In this document: one piece after another, positions 25,073 through 34,905 of the stretch
Layout: each line of letters starts with the position of its first letter
Position numbering within the stretch: the stretch's first letter is position 1
Program-made: the position numbers and the translations under genes
Notes under the pieces: generated by a model
Database searches by the model: none
What the model was told of the DNA's origin: nothing
What the model saw: the letters and a program-made list of their open reading frames with translations, nothing else
Source: an uncultured Lachnospiraceae bacterium
Lineage (GTDB): Bacteria > Bacillota > Clostridia > Lachnospirales > Lachnospiraceae
Assembly (NCBI GenBank): GCA_947174705.1
Contig: CAMWKB010000005.1
Span: 1 to 55,944, forward strand
Length of the DNA stretch: 55,944 nt
Direction of reading: 5' to 3'

Positions 25073-25912
25073 ATGAAAGTAGGTATTATAGGCGCAGGAA
25101 CAATGGGTTCCGGTATCGCACAGGCTTTTGCGCAGACAGAAGGATACGAAGTATTTCTTTGTGATATCAACGAAGAGTTTGCGGCAAACGGTAAGAACAA
25201 AATTGCAAAAGGTTTTGAGAAACGTGTTGCAAAAGGAAAAATGTCGCAGGAAGATGCAGATAAGATTCTTTCTAAGATTACGACCGGAGTTAAGACAATA
25301 TGTACGGATTGTGATCTGATCGTAGAAGCTGCACTTGAGGTAATGGATATTAAGAAGCAGACCTTTAAGGAGTTACAGGACATCTGTAAAAAAGACTGTC
25401 TTTTTGCAACAAATACATCATCTCTTTCTATTACAGAGATTTCCGCAGGCCTTGACAGACCGGTAATAGGTATGCACTTCTTTAATCCTGCACCTGTTAT
25501 GAAGCTGGTTGAGATTATCCGCGGTGAGAATACAACAGACGAGTTGTTTAATAAAGTTAAATCTATTTCCGAAGAAATCGGCAAGACTCCTGTTGAAGTA
25601 AACGAGGCAGCAGGTTTTGTTGTAAACAGAATTTTGATTCCTATGATCAACGAAGGAATCTGCGTATTGGAAGCAGGAGTAGCAAGCGTAGAGGATATCG
25701 ACGCTGCTATGAGACTTGGTGCAAATCATCCGATGGGACCTTTGCAGTTAGGTGATTACGTGGGTCTGGATATCGTACTTGCAATTATGGAAGTTATCTA
25801 TTCCGAGACAGGCGATCCGAAGTATCGTCCGGCTCCGCTTCTTAGAAAAATGGTACGTGCAGGCAAGTTAGGCTGCAAGACCGGAATAGGTTTTTATGAC
25901 TACTCAAAATAA
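25073..25912 (+). CDS. hbd: 3-hydroxybutyryl-CoA dehydrogenase
   Basis: The 279-residue enzyme reduces acetoacetyl-CoA to 3-hydroxybutyryl-CoA with NAD(P)H. It starts with a Rossmann fold ([17 protein letters not shown]). The catalytic region has Asn114-Thr-Ser-Ser117 and His135 in [15 protein letters not shown], and a C-terminal dimerisation domain ends in [11 protein letters not shown]. The length is standard. A strong aggaggt ribosome binding site lies before the ATG. The AT-rich 54-base gap from crt shows no terminator. Confidence 0.96.
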   Translation: MKVGIIGAGTMGSGIAQAFAQTEGYEVFLCDINEEFAANGKNKIAKGFEKRVAKGKMSQEDADKILSKITTGVKTICTDCDLIVEAALEVMDIKKQTFKELQDICKKDCLFATNTSSLSITEISAGLDRPVIGMHFFNPAPVMKLVEIIRGENTTDELFNKVKSISEEIGKTPVEVNEAAGFVVNRILIPMINEGICVLEAGVASVEDIDAAMRLGANHPMGPLQLGDYVGLDIVLAIMEVIYSETGDPKYRPAPLLRKMVRAGKLGCKTGIGFYDYSK

Positions 25913-25937
25913 AATAATCATGGAGGAATAAGAAATC

Positions 25938-27104
25938 ATGGATTTTATGTTAAGCAAAGAACATGAAATGGCGAGAACTCTTTTTAAAGATTTCGCTGAG
26001 AACGAAGCAAAACCTCTCGCACAGGAGATAGATGAAAATCATCGTTTCCCAAGAGAGACTGTTGACAAAATGGCAAAATTAGGTTTTCTTGGAATTCCTG
26101 TACCGAAGGAGTACGGCGGACAGGGATGCGATCCTTTAACATACGTTATGTGTGTTGAGGAACTTTCCAAAGTATGTGGAACAACAGGTGTTATTGTATC
26201 TGCACATACATCACTCTGCTGTGACCCGATTCAGACCTATGGTACGGAAGAGCAGAAACAGAAATATCTGGTTCCCCTTGCAAAAGGTGAGAAGTTAGGT
26301 GCTTTTGGTTTAACAGAGCCCGGTGCAGGTACAGATGCACAGGGTCAGCAGACCAAAGCTGTATTAGATGGAGACGAGTGGGTACTGAACGGCTCCAAAT
26401 GCTTCATCACAAACGGTAAAGAGGCAGATGTATATGTTATTTTTGCAATTACGGGAACCGTTGAGAAACGCGGCAAGCTCAGCAAAGAAATTTCTGCGTT
26501 TATCGTAGAGAAAGGCACACCGGGCTTTACATTCGGAACCAAAGAAAATAAGATGGGTATCTGTGGTTCTTCTACTTATGAGCTTATCTTTACAGATTGC
26601 CGTATCCCGAAAGATAACTTATTAGGACAGAAAGGCAAAGGCTTCAATATCGCTATGCATACACTTGACGGCGGACGTATCGGTATCGCTGCACAGGCGC
26701 TTGGTCTTGCAGAGGGCGCATTGGAGACAACCATTAACTATGTAAAAGAAAGAAAGCAGTTCGGTCGTTCTATCGGCGCATTCCAGAACACCCAGTTCCA
26801 GTTAGCTGATATGGCAACAAAGGTTCAGGCTGCACAGCTGTTAGTATACCAAGCAGCTATGAAGAAAGCAGAATATGCTAAGAATCCTAAGGTTTCTTAC
26901 TCTGTTGAAGCTGCAATGGCTAAACTGTATGCTGCTGAGGTTGCTATGGAAGTAACAACCAAAGCTGTTCAGTTACACGGTGGTTACGGTTATATCAAAG
27001 AATATGATGTTGAGCGTATGATGCGCGATGCTAAGATTACGGAAATCTACGAAGGAACCAGCGAGGTTCAGCGTATGGTTATATCAAGCAATCTTTTGAA
27101 ATAA
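25938..27104 (+). CDS. bcd: Butyryl-CoA dehydrogenase
   Basis: The 388-residue FAD enzyme of the acyl-CoA dehydrogenase family reduces crotonyl-CoA to butyryl-CoA. The substrate and FAD signatures are present (FGLTEPGAGTDAQGQ and CFITNGKEADVYVIFA), and the catalytic base is Glu372 in YEGTSEVQRM. With the two Etf genes immediately downstream it should form the electron-bifurcating Bcd-EtfAB complex, which couples crotonyl-CoA reduction to ferredoxin reduction by NADH. That activity is known for clostridial homologs and inferred here. Confidence 0.96.
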   Translation: MDFMLSKEHEMARTLFKDFAENEAKPLAQEIDENHRFPRETVDKMAKLGFLGIPVPKEYGGQGCDPLTYVMCVEELSKVCGTTGVIVSAHTSLCCDPIQTYGTEEQKQKYLVPLAKGEKLGAFGLTEPGAGTDAQGQQTKAVLDGDEWVLNGSKCFITNGKEADVYVIFAITGTVEKRGKLSKEISAFIVEKGTPGFTFGTKENKMGICGSSTYELIFTDCRIPKDNLLGQKGKGFNIAMHTLDGGRIGIAAQALGLAEGALETTINYVKERKQFGRSIGAFQNTQFQLADMATKVQAAQLLVYQAAMKKAEYAKNPKVSYSVEAAMAKLYAAEVAMEVTTKAVQLHGGYGYIKEYDVERMMRDAKITEIYEGTSEVQRMVISSNLLK

Positions 27105-27129
27105 ATAAAGGAAAAAGGAGATAAGTTCG

Positions 27130-27912
27130 ATGAAAATCGTTGTTTGTATTAAACAGGTACCCGATACAAAGGGTGGCGTAAAATTCAATCCCGACGGTAC
27201 ATTAGACAGAGGTGCAATGCTTGCGATCATGAATCCTGATGATAAAGCAGGACTTGAAGCTGCACTTAGATTGAAAGATGAATATGGCGCAGAAGTTACG
27301 GTTGTAACAATGGGTCTTCCTAAAGCAGAAGAAGTTCTTCGTGAGGCTATGGCAATGGGCGCTGATAATGGTATTTTGGTAACTGACAGAGTTCTTGGCG
27401 GTGCTGACACATGGGCAACTTCTACAACGATTGCAGGTGCAATCAGAAACCTTGAGTATGATTTGATCATTACAGGACGTCAGGCTATCGACGGCGATAC
27501 CGCACAGGTAGGACCTCAGATTTCCGAGCATCTTGACATTCCTGTCATTTCTTATGCACAGAATATTAAGATTGACGGTGACAGCGTAGTTGTTGAGCGT
27601 CAGTATGAAGACAGATACCATGTGGTAAAGGCTAAAATGCCATGTCTTATTACAGCGCTTTCTGAATTAAATGAGCCTCGTTACATGACTCCGGGCGGAA
27701 TCTTTGACGCATACCAGAAAGAGATTACCGTATGGGGCAGGGCTGATCTTAAAGATGTTGATGATTCTAACTTAGGTTTGAAAGGTTCTCCTACCAAGAT
27801 TGCCAAAGCATCTGATAAGGTAAGAAAAGGAGCCGGAGAAAAGGTAACCCTTGATCCTGATGAATCAGTAAGCTACATTGTTGACAAGTTAAAAGTAAAG
27901 CATGTTATTTAA
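27130..27912 (+). CDS. etfB: Electron transfer flavoprotein beta subunit
   Basis: The 260-residue protein has the EtfB start (MKIVVCIKQVPDTKG) and the AMAMGADNGILVTDR and ITGRQAIDGDTAQVGPQ segments of the family. In bifurcating Etf the beta subunit holds the FAD that receives NADH electrons. It follows bcd by 25 bases with an aaaggag ribosome binding site. The EtfA gene is next. Confidence 0.95.
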   Translation: MKIVVCIKQVPDTKGGVKFNPDGTLDRGAMLAIMNPDDKAGLEAALRLKDEYGAEVTVVTMGLPKAEEVLREAMAMGADNGILVTDRVLGGADTWATSTTIAGAIRNLEYDLIITGRQAIDGDTAQVGPQISEHLDIPVISYAQNIKIDGDSVVVERQYEDRYHVVKAKMPCLITALSELNEPRYMTPGGIFDAYQKEITVWGRADLKDVDDSNLGLKGSPTKIAKASDKVRKGAGEKVTLDPDESVSYIVDKLKVKHVI

Positions 27913-27965
27913 TTGATACTTACACCCAAATTCACAGGTTGAGTAAGAATGGAGGAGTATAATAA

Positions 27966-29009
27966 ATGAATTTAGAAGAATACAAGGGAGTATATGTCTT
28001 TGCGCAGCAGGTAGATAATGAAATCAGCAGCATCGCATTTGAACTGCTTGGAAAAGCCAAAGACCTTGCAAAAGATTTAAATACAGATGTAACGGCAGTA
28101 CTTTTAGGTTCTGATGTTAAAGGGCTTGCAGATAATCTTGCAGAGTACGGCGCTGACAAGGTTATCGTGGTAGATGACCCTGAACTTAAAGTTTACAGAA
28201 CAGAGCCTTATGCACACGCATTAGCTGAGGTAATTAATAAATATAAACCGGAAATCGTGCTTGTTGGCGCAACCGCAATCGGAAGGGATTTAGGACCGAG
28301 GGTTTCCGCAAGAGTTGCTACAGGTCTGACTGCAGACTGTACGGTTCTTGAAATCGGAGATTTCCCGCTTCAGGCAATTCCCGGACAGGAACAGAAGCAC
28401 AATCAGCTTCTTATGACACGTCCTGCATTTGGCGGAAATACAATCGCTACAATTGCCTGCCCTGATAATCGTCCTCAGATGGCTACGGTACGTGCAGGCG
28501 TTATGCAGAAGATTCAGCCTATTAAGGGCGCTAAAGCAGTAGTTGAAGAGTTTAACCCGGGCTTTACACCTGACAATAAGTATGTAGAAATTCTGGATGT
28601 TGTTAAGGCGGTTACAGATACCGTAGATATTATGGATGCTAAGATTCTGGTATCCGGTGGACGTGGCGTAGGCAGCCCGGAGAACTTCAAAATTTTGGAA
28701 GACCTTGCAGCAGTACTTGGCGGAACGGTAAGCTGTTCTCGTGCAGTAGTTGACGCCGGATGGAAGCCTAAGGATTTACAGGTTGGCCAGACAGGTAAAA
28801 CCGTACGTCCTAACGTGTATTTTGCAATCGGTATCTCCGGAGCAATTCAGCATGTAGCCGGTATGGAAGAATCTGATATTATCATTGCAATTAATAAGGA
28901 TGCCGATGCGCCTATATTTGATGTAGCTGACTATGGTATTGTAGGCGATCTGAATAAGATTGTACCTAAGCTTACCGAAAGTCTTAAGGCAGAGATTGCA
29001 GCAAAATAA
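27966..29009 (+). CDS. etfA: Electron transfer flavoprotein alpha subunit
   Basis: The 347-residue protein carries the EtfA FAD-binding domain at the C-terminal half. It includes SGGRGVGSPENF, then VGQTGKTVRPNVYFAIGISG, and AINKDADAPIFDVADYGIVGD. The N-terminal half is the EtfB-like domain. It partners with EtfB and Bcd. It is the last gene of the operon, with a clear terminator after it. No butyrate kinase or butyryl-CoA transferase is in this window, so the final step is encoded elsewhere. Confidence 0.95.
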   Translation: MNLEEYKGVYVFAQQVDNEISSIAFELLGKAKDLAKDLNTDVTAVLLGSDVKGLADNLAEYGADKVIVVDDPELKVYRTEPYAHALAEVINKYKPEIVLVGATAIGRDLGPRVSARVATGLTADCTVLEIGDFPLQAIPGQEQKHNQLLMTRPAFGGNTIATIACPDNRPQMATVRAGVMQKIQPIKGAKAVVEEFNPGFTPDNKYVEILDVVKAVTDTVDIMDAKILVSGGRGVGSPENFKILEDLAAVLGGTVSCSRAVVDAGWKPKDLQVGQTGKTVRPNVYFAIGISGAIQHVAGMEESDIIIAINKDADAPIFDVADYGIVGDLNKIVPKLTESLKAEIAAK

Positions 29010-29032
29010 TTCGTGTTTTAGATAGGTGTTTT

Positions 29033-29076
29033 CATTACAGACAGCAGCGTTTTAGTTGCTGTCTGTAATGTTTTTT
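29033..29076 (+). terminator. Strong terminator of the butyrate operon
   Basis: A 15-bp stem with one terminal wobble (cattacagacagcag 29033-29047, ttgctgtctgtaatg 29056-29070) and an 8-base loop is followed by TTTTTT. Confidence 0.95.
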
Positions 29077-29108
29077 CCTTTTCATTTTAGAACAGAAAGG
29101 TCAATAAA

Positions 29109-29594
29109 ATGTCTAAGAGTAAAGATATAAAAACCAATGCAATGCGTATTCTGGATAGGGAAAAAATAGAGTATACACATTATACTTACGAATGTGAAGA
29201 GTTTATTGATGCACTGCAGATTGCGGATATGTTGGAGCTTCCGCATGAAAAAGTTTATAAGACGCTTGTGACTGTGGGAAACAGCAAAAATTACTTTGTT
29301 TTTGTCATTCCGATTGCAAAAGAACTGGATTTAAAGAAGGCGGCAAAGACGGTGGGAGAGAAGTCGCTAAGCATGATTCATGTTAAGGATATTAATGAGG
29401 TAACAGGTTATATCAGGGGAGGTTGTACTGCTATCGGAATGAAAAAGAGATATGTAACGCGAATTGATGAGTCAGCGAAGCTTCTTGATAAGATTATTGT
29501 GAGCGGAGGAAGAATAGGATCACAGATAGAGTTGAAGCCGGGAGATTTATGCCGGGCGGCAGGGGCGGAGTTTGTAGATATAATAGTTGTGTAA
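29109..29594 (+). CDS. ybaK: Cys-tRNA(Pro)/Cys-tRNA(Cys) deacylase, YbaK/EbsC family
   Basis: The 161-residue protein has the YbaK fold: the early helix and strand (KIEYTHYTYE), the KVYKTLVTVGNSKNYFVFVIP core with the conserved Lys, the GYIRGGCTAIGMKK loop, and the SGGRIGSQIELKPGDL end. It clears mischarged Cys from tRNA(Pro). The length and motifs match single-domain members well. It is the first gene after the operon terminator and 21 bases before mtnA, and may share a transcript with it without a functional link. Confidence 0.9.
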   Translation: MSKSKDIKTNAMRILDREKIEYTHYTYECEEFIDALQIADMLELPHEKVYKTLVTVGNSKNYFVFVIPIAKELDLKKAAKTVGEKSLSMIHVKDINEVTGYIRGGCTAIGMKKRYVTRIDESAKLLDKIIVSGGRIGSQIELKPGDLCRAAGAEFVDIIVV

Positions 29595-29615
29595 ACATGA
29601 AAGGATTTAAAATAA

Positions 29616-30683
29616 ATGAATAAGAGTATTTTAGACTATGAAACAGTAGAACTTGATGATGAAAACAACGCCTTGGTAATAATCGACCAGACCAAACTTC
29701 CGTCAATGACCGAGATAGTCAATCTAAAGACCGCAGAAGAAATCTGGGATGCCATTTATTTGTTAAAGGTGCGTGGTGCGCCGGCGATTGGTGTGGCAGC
29801 GGCAGTTGGCATATATTTGCTGGCAAAAAAAATAGAGACTGATGATTATGAGACTTTTTATCAGGAATTTTGTAAGCAGAAGGAGTATCTGAACTCATCC
29901 AGACCGACTGCGGTTAATTTATCATGGGCGCTGAACCGTATGGAGCAGGTCTGCGTGGCAAACAGGGATAAGACGGTTGCTGAAATCAAGGAACTTTTAA
30001 AGAAGGAAGCTATTCTGATTAAGGAAGAAGACATTCAGGTATGCAAGTCGATTGGCGAATACGGTCTTAGTCTTTTAAAAAAAGGCGATGGGATTTTGAC
30101 ACACTGCAACGCAGGTCAACTTGCAACCTGTAAGTACGGAACTGCGACTGCACCTATTTATCTGGGACTGGAGAGAGGATATAATTTCCGGGTTTTTGCA
30201 GACGAAACCAGACCGCTTTTACAAGGGGCCAGACTGACTGCTTATGAACTTCACTCAGCCGGTGTGGACGTAACCTTAATCTGTGATAATATGTCCGCCA
30301 CCGTTATGAGAAATGGTTGGGTAAACGCCGTATTTGTAGGCTGTGACAGAGTGGCGGCAAATGGTGATGTGGCAAATAAAATAGGAACTTCTGTTGTCGC
30401 AACAGTGGCGAAACGCTACAACGTGCCGTTCTATGTCTGTGCGCCGACTTCCACGATAGATATGAATACTCCTACCGGCGCGGATATTACGATAGAACAG
30501 CGACCCGACCACGAAGTGACAGAAATGTGGTACAAAGAACGCATGGCCCCGGAAGGAGTCAAAGTGTTCAACCCTGCCTTCGACGTAACCGACCACGACT
30601 TGATTTCAGGAATTGTCACAGAATATGGAATTGCGAGAGCGCCTTATACGGAGTCGTTGAAAGAAATTTTTAAAAATAAGTGA
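29616..30683 (+). CDS. mtnA: S-methyl-5-thioribose-1-phosphate isomerase-like protein
   Basis: The 355-residue enzyme belongs to the MtnA/eIF2B-like isomerase family. It has [11 protein letters not shown] at 53-63, catalytic Cys164 in [29 protein letters not shown] at about 194-212, and catalytic Asp244 in [10 protein letters not shown]. It converts the aldose phosphate (methylthioribose or deoxyribose 1-phosphate) to the ketose. The neighbouring class II aldolase, instead of a dehydratase-enolase set, points to the DHAP-shunt or DrdI/DrdA type of 5-deoxyribose salvage. The nucleosidase or kinase is not in this window. Confidence 0.92.
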   Translation: MNKSILDYETVELDDENNALVIIDQTKLPSMTEIVNLKTAEEIWDAIYLLKVRGAPAIGVAAAVGIYLLAKKIETDDYETFYQEFCKQKEYLNSSRPTAVNLSWALNRMEQVCVANRDKTVAEIKELLKKEAILIKEEDIQVCKSIGEYGLSLLKKGDGILTHCNAGQLATCKYGTATAPIYLGLERGYNFRVFADETRPLLQGARLTAYELHSAGVDVTLICDNMSATVMRNGWVNAVFVGCDRVAANGDVANKIGTSVVATVAKRYNVPFYVCAPTSTIDMNTPTGADITIEQRPDHEVTEMWYKERMAPEGVKVFNPAFDVTDHDLISGIVTEYGIARAPYTESLKEIFKNK

Positions 30684-30717
30684 TTTGACTTTTTCAGAAA
30701 GGGTATAAACAGATAAT

Positions 30718-31395
30718 ATGAACTACATGACAGAAAAACAGGCAAAGAAAGCAATAATAGACATCGGACAGCGCATGTATGTACGTAATTTCGTAGCCGC
30801 TAATGACGGTAATATATCAATAAAGACCGGAGATAATGAAGTATGGGCAACTCCCACAGGGGTATCGAAGGGATTTATGAAGAAAAAAATGCTGGTTAAG
30901 GTGGATTTGGACGGAAATATTTTAGAGGGGACTTATAAACCGTCTTCAGAGCTTAAGATGCATCTTCGGGCATATCGGGAAAATCCGGATATACAGGCGG
31001 TCTGTCATGCACATCCGCCTATTTGTACATGCTTTGCCATTGCCGGTATACCGCTTGATACACCGGTACTTGCCGAGGCAATCATTACGCTTGGTGACGT
31101 GCCTGTTGCACCGTATGCGGAACTTGGTTCTAAAGAGGTGCCGGAGGTTATTGCACCGTATTGTCATACGCACAATGGGGTACTTCTTGCGAATCACGGC
31201 GCGGTAACTTGGGCGGAAGATGCATATTCTGCATATTATAGATTGGAATCTATGGAATATTATGCTAATATTTTAATGATAACAGATAAAATTTTAGGAA
31301 AACAGAATTTATTTACTGAAGAACAGATAGCTGCACTTGTTGCAATGCGTGAGAAATTTGGGATAAAACGGGGCGGAAACCCGATAATAAAATAG
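30718..31395 (+). CDS. Class II aldolase (FucA/DrdA/Ald2-like)
   Basis: The 225-residue metal-dependent aldolase has the phosphate-binding NDGNISIK and TPTGVSKG loops, the catalytic Glu78 (KPSSE), and zinc ligands His97 and His99 (CHAHPP) and His160 (LANHG). The family includes L-fuculose-phosphate aldolase, methylthioribulose-phosphate dehydratase and the aldolase of 5-deoxyribose salvage. Being directly after mtnA with 34 bases between them, it most likely splits the ketose 1-phosphate into DHAP and a short aldehyde. FucA activity cannot be excluded. Confidence 0.85.
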   Translation: MNYMTEKQAKKAIIDIGQRMYVRNFVAANDGNISIKTGDNEVWATPTGVSKGFMKKKMLVKVDLDGNILEGTYKPSSELKMHLRAYRENPDIQAVCHAHPPICTCFAIAGIPLDTPVLAEAIITLGDVPVAPYAELGSKEVPEVIAPYCHTHNGVLLANHGAVTWAEDAYSAYYRLESMEYYANILMITDKILGKQNLFTEEQIAALVAMREKFGIKRGGNPIIK

Positions 31396-31412
31396 ATTTA
31401 TGGGGGATTTTT

Positions 31413-31634
31413 ATGAATGACGAGGAAATGATTGCGGAAATAATGAATCATCTGGATAGTGAATCAAAACAGGGAGTGTTTCGGATGAGTGTACTCATGG
31501 ATGACAATGCCAGTCAGGCCAAAGAGGTTTCCAAGCAGTGTTGTAATATGTATGGTCGTCCGGCATCGGAAACAGTGAACTTATTGGACATGTACACAGA
31601 CATGAATTCCGGAAGACCTGATAATGAGCATTGA
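31413..31634 (+). CDS. Small acidic protein of unknown function
   Basis: The 73-residue product starts at an ATG 17 bases after the aldolase stop, with a gggggat ribosome binding site. It is acidic, contains a short helical segment (AKEVSKQCCNMYGR) with a vicinal Cys pair, and has no membrane segment or signal peptide. I do not recognise it. Its spacing suggests co-transcription with the salvage genes, but a stand-alone role is possible. Confidence 0.6.
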   Translation: MNDEEMIAEIMNHLDSESKQGVFRMSVLMDDNASQAKEVSKQCCNMYGRPASETVNLLDMYTDMNSGRPDNEH

Positions 31635-31676
31635 TATCTGATAAGCTGATAAAATGAAAAAAGAGAGGGAAAGTTT

Positions 31677-34600
31677 ATGGGCAAATTTAATTATGAACAA
31701 GTAAAGAATCCGTTATTTTTTAAAGAGAATGTACTTCCGGCACATTCTGCACATGTGGTTTACAGGAATGAAGAAGAGTTTATGACTCGTCAGACTTCGC
31801 TCAGAAAATCTTTGGACGGAATCTGGAAGTTTTCATATGCCGTTAATTTTGATTCTTCGGTAAAAGGTTTTGAAAAGGAAGAATACGACTGTAAATGCTG
31901 GGCAGATATACGTGTACCTGCTCATATCCAGATGGAAGGTTATGACAAACCTCAGTATGTCAATCTCCAATATCCATGGGACGGTAGGGAGGATATAAAG
32001 CCTGGGGATATTCCGGAGAGATTCAATCCGGTTGCAAGCTATGTCAAATATTTTGAAGTGCCGGATGAGATGAAAGGAAATGAAATCCGCATATCTTTTC
32101 AGGGCGTGGAAAGCGCCATGGCGCTGTGGTTGAATGGAAGCTATGTGGGATATTCTGAGGATAGTTTCACTCCGTCTGATTTTAATATTACGCCGTTTTT
32201 AAAAGAGGGAGAAAACAAGCTTGCTGTTCAGGTCTATAAGTGGAGCTCTTCAAGCTGGTGTGAAGATCAGGATTTCTTCCGCTTTTCGGGAATTTACCGC
32301 AGTGTATATCTTTATGCTGTTCCCAATGTGTATGTGGAAGATATACGGATTAAAACGCTGTTTGAAGGAGATGATTTTTCTAAGGCGGTTTTAGATGTAT
32401 GTGCAAAAGTGAGCGCCGGAGATAGAAATGCCGGAGCTGCGAATGAAAACAATGTGGCCGTAAATGGAAACGGAGACAAGAGCGGAACTATAAGATTTAC
32501 ACTGAAAGATGAAAAAACGATAATATTTGAATGTAATATAGAACTTAGTAAAGCTTTGTCACAAGAGATAGAAATTAGTGAAGACGTTGTTTCTCCTAAG
32601 TTGTGGAGCGCAGAAGCACCGGAGCTTTATTCACTGGAAATCAGGGTAATCGATGCTGAAGGTAAAATCAAGGGTTATACAGAACAGTCAGTAGGTTTCC
32701 GCAAATTTGAGATGAAGAATAACCGGATGTTGTTAAACGGTAAGCGGGTTGTATTCAAAGGCGTAAACCGCCATGAATTCAGTGCGGTTTCGGGACGTCA
32801 TGTTTCTTACGAAGAGCTTGAAAAAGATATAGTTACAATGAAGCAGAATAATATAAATGCAATCAGAACCTGTCATTATCCGGATAATGTGGCTATATAT
32901 GATTTGTGTGATAAATACGGCCTCTATATGATTGCAGAGTGTAATATGGAGACACATGGAACTTGGGACGTATACATAAGAGGGCTTGCGGGTATAGATT
33001 ATGTGCTTCCGGATGAAAAAGAGAACTGGAAGGATATGATGTTCGACCGCGTAAACTCATGTTATCAGCGCGATAAGAATCATCCTTCAATTTTAATGTG
33101 GTCCTGTGGTAACGAATCGTATGGCGGTAAGACAATTTGGGAGATGTCAGAGCTGTTCCGTAAACTGGATGATACAAGACTTGTCCATTATGAAGGCGTT
33201 TTCAATGACAGAAGATACAATGACAGCTCTGATATGGAAAGCCGTATGTACCCGAAAGTATGGGAAATCGAGGAGTATCTTGAAAGCCCTGACGCTAAGC
33301 CTTTTGTGTGCTGCGAGTATTCCCATGCCATGGGCAATTCTTGTGGAGCTTTGTATAAGTACACGGACCTTGCTGATAAGGAGAATTCCGGTTATCAGGG
33401 TGGATTTATCTGGGACTATATAGACCAGTCAATTTATAAAAAAGACCGTTACGGAAATGAATTTCAGGCATACGGCGGAGATTTTGACGACCGTCCAAGC
33501 GATTATAATTTCAGTGGAAACGGAATTGTATACGGCGGTGACAGAAGTCCGTCTCCGAAGATGCAGGAGGTTAAGTATTGCTATCAGAATATCGCAGTTG
33601 AGGTTAACGATAAGGAGTTTGAGGTATGGAATAAAAATCTCTTTGTTAATACTGATACTTTTGATGCAAAAGCAATATTACTGAGAAACGGCGTTGCTAT
33701 TGAGGAGAAGTCTCTGGATATCTGCGTTACGCCGGAGAGTAAAAATAAATATAATATACCGTTTGAAATCCCGGGTATTGATGGCGAATACGCTGTAACG
33801 ATATCTTTTTGTCTGAAAAACGATATACTGTGGGCAAAAGCAGGACATGAGGTAGCGTTTGGACAGGCGGTAGTAGCCAATGTAGTGACGAAACAGATAT
33901 CTAATAATAAACCATATACATTAATCCGCGGCAAATACAATTTCGGTGTGCGCGGAGAGGAATTTGAGGCGTTGTTTTCTATAGAGGGCGGTCTTGTTTC
34001 CTATCGTTATGCCGGAGAAGAACTTTTATCTACCATGGTGAAACCGAATTTCTGGCGTGCCCCTATCGATAATGATGAGGGTAACAATATGCCTGCAAGA
34101 TATGCACAGTGGAAGATTGCGAGCCTGTACCTGACTGCAAAAGGAGCAGGAAAAGAGCGAAAAGCAGAGCGTGGCATCTGCTATGATAATCCGATTGTTG
34201 CAGAGAAAGAAGACTGCGTGGAAATTATATACACCTATAATCTCCAGACATCCCCTGCCGCTGAGTGTCAGGTGATTTACCGCGTGTATGGAGACGGACG
34301 TATTCAGACTACATTAAATTATGACCCTGTAACAGAGCTTAAAGATATGCCGGAGTTTGGTATGATTTTTAAATGTGATGCGGACTATAATAATGTTGAA
34401 TGGTACGGAAACGGACCGCAGGAGACTTACGAAGACCGCAAAAATGGCGCCAAATTGGGAATTTATAAGAATCTGGTCAGTGACAATATGGCGCAGTATC
34501 TGAATCCGCAGGAATGCGGCAATAAAACCGGGGTAAGGTATGCCAAGGTTATGGACAGGAAGGGCAGAGGACTTATTTTCACCGGAGAAAACATGAATTT

Positions 34601-34805
34601 CTCAGCACTTCCGTATACGCCGCATGAGCTGGAAAATGCCAGACATCCGTACGAACTTCCACAGGTACATTATACGGTAGTGCGCGTATCAATGCAGCAG
34701 ATGGGCGTTGGCGGAGATGACAGCTGGGGAGCATTAGTGCATCCGGAATTTTTAATTGATGTAACCCAAAAGCTTTCGTTTACCTTTACATTCTGTGGGA
34801 TTTAA
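31677..34805 (+). CDS. lacZ: Beta-galactosidase, GH2 (LacZ type)
   Basis: The 1042-residue cytoplasmic glycosidase hydrolyses lactose and other beta-galactosides. It has the N-terminal jelly roll with FFRFSGIYRSVYL, the immunoglobulin-like linkers, and the TIM barrel with acid/base Glu480 (GNESYGG) and nucleophile Glu547 (CCEYSHAMGN). The C-terminal small-chain beta-sandwich contains EWYGNGPQETYEDRKNGA. There is no signal peptide. The region near residues 248-268 is an Ala/Asn/Gly-rich insertion. No transporter or regulator gene adjoins it. Confidence 0.95.
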   Translation: MGKFNYEQVKNPLFFKENVLPAHSAHVVYRNEEEFMTRQTSLRKSLDGIWKFSYAVNFDSSVKGFEKEEYDCKCWADIRVPAHIQMEGYDKPQYVNLQYPWDGREDIKPGDIPERFNPVASYVKYFEVPDEMKGNEIRISFQGVESAMALWLNGSYVGYSEDSFTPSDFNITPFLKEGENKLAVQVYKWSSSSWCEDQDFFRFSGIYRSVYLYAVPNVYVEDIRIKTLFEGDDFSKAVLDVCAKVSAGDRNAGAANENNVAVNGNGDKSGTIRFTLKDEKTIIFECNIELSKALSQEIEISEDVVSPKLWSAEAPELYSLEIRVIDAEGKIKGYTEQSVGFRKFEMKNNRMLLNGKRVVFKGVNRHEFSAVSGRHVSYEELEKDIVTMKQNNINAIRTCHYPDNVAIYDLCDKYGLYMIAECNMETHGTWDVYIRGLAGIDYVLPDEKENWKDMMFDRVNSCYQRDKNHPSILMWSCGNESYGGKTIWEMSELFRKLDDTRLVHYEGVFNDRRYNDSSDMESRMYPKVWEIEEYLESPDAKPFVCCEYSHAMGNSCGALYKYTDLADKENSGYQGGFIWDYIDQSIYKKDRYGNEFQAYGGDFDDRPSDYNFSGNGIVYGGDRSPSPKMQEVKYCYQNIAVEVNDKEFEVWNKNLFVNTDTFDAKAILLRNGVAIEEKSLDICVTPESKNKYNIPFEIPGIDGEYAVTISFCLKNDILWAKAGHEVAFGQAVVANVVTKQISNNKPYTLIRGKYNFGVRGEEFEALFSIEGGLVSYRYAGEELLSTMVKPNFWRAPIDNDEGNNMPARYAQWKIASLYLTAKGAGKERKAERGICYDNPIVAEKEDCVEIIYTYNLQTSPAAECQVIYRVYGDGRIQTTLNYDPVTELKDMPEFGMIFKCDADYNNVEWYGNGPQETYEDRKNGAKLGIYKNLVSDNMAQYLNPQECGNKTGVRYAKVMDRKGRGLIFTGENMNFSALPYTPHELENARHPYELPQVHYTVVRVSMQQMGVGGDDSWGALVHPEFLIDVTQKLSFTFTFCGI

Positions 34806-34812
34806 TTTTGCG

Positions 34813-34884
34813 ACGTTTTGATAAGACGTAGAAGCCGCAAGTTTGCTGCAAAACGTTTTCATGGTTGTCCAAACTTGCAGGCTT
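34813..34884 (+). promoter_or_regulatory. Structured leader before the pyridoxal-kinase-like gene
   Basis: The arms at 34832-34845 and 34870-34884 pair over 14 bp with one bulge. A second 8-bp pairing, acgttttg (34813-34820) with caaaacgt (34849-34856), crosses the first. The two are either mutually exclusive or form a pseudoknot. The ribosome binding site aaaagga follows directly. It may be an RNA switch, or simply the lacZ terminator region. Confidence 0.4.
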
Positions 34885-34905
34885 ATGAAAAGGAATGGTA
34901 TTAAT

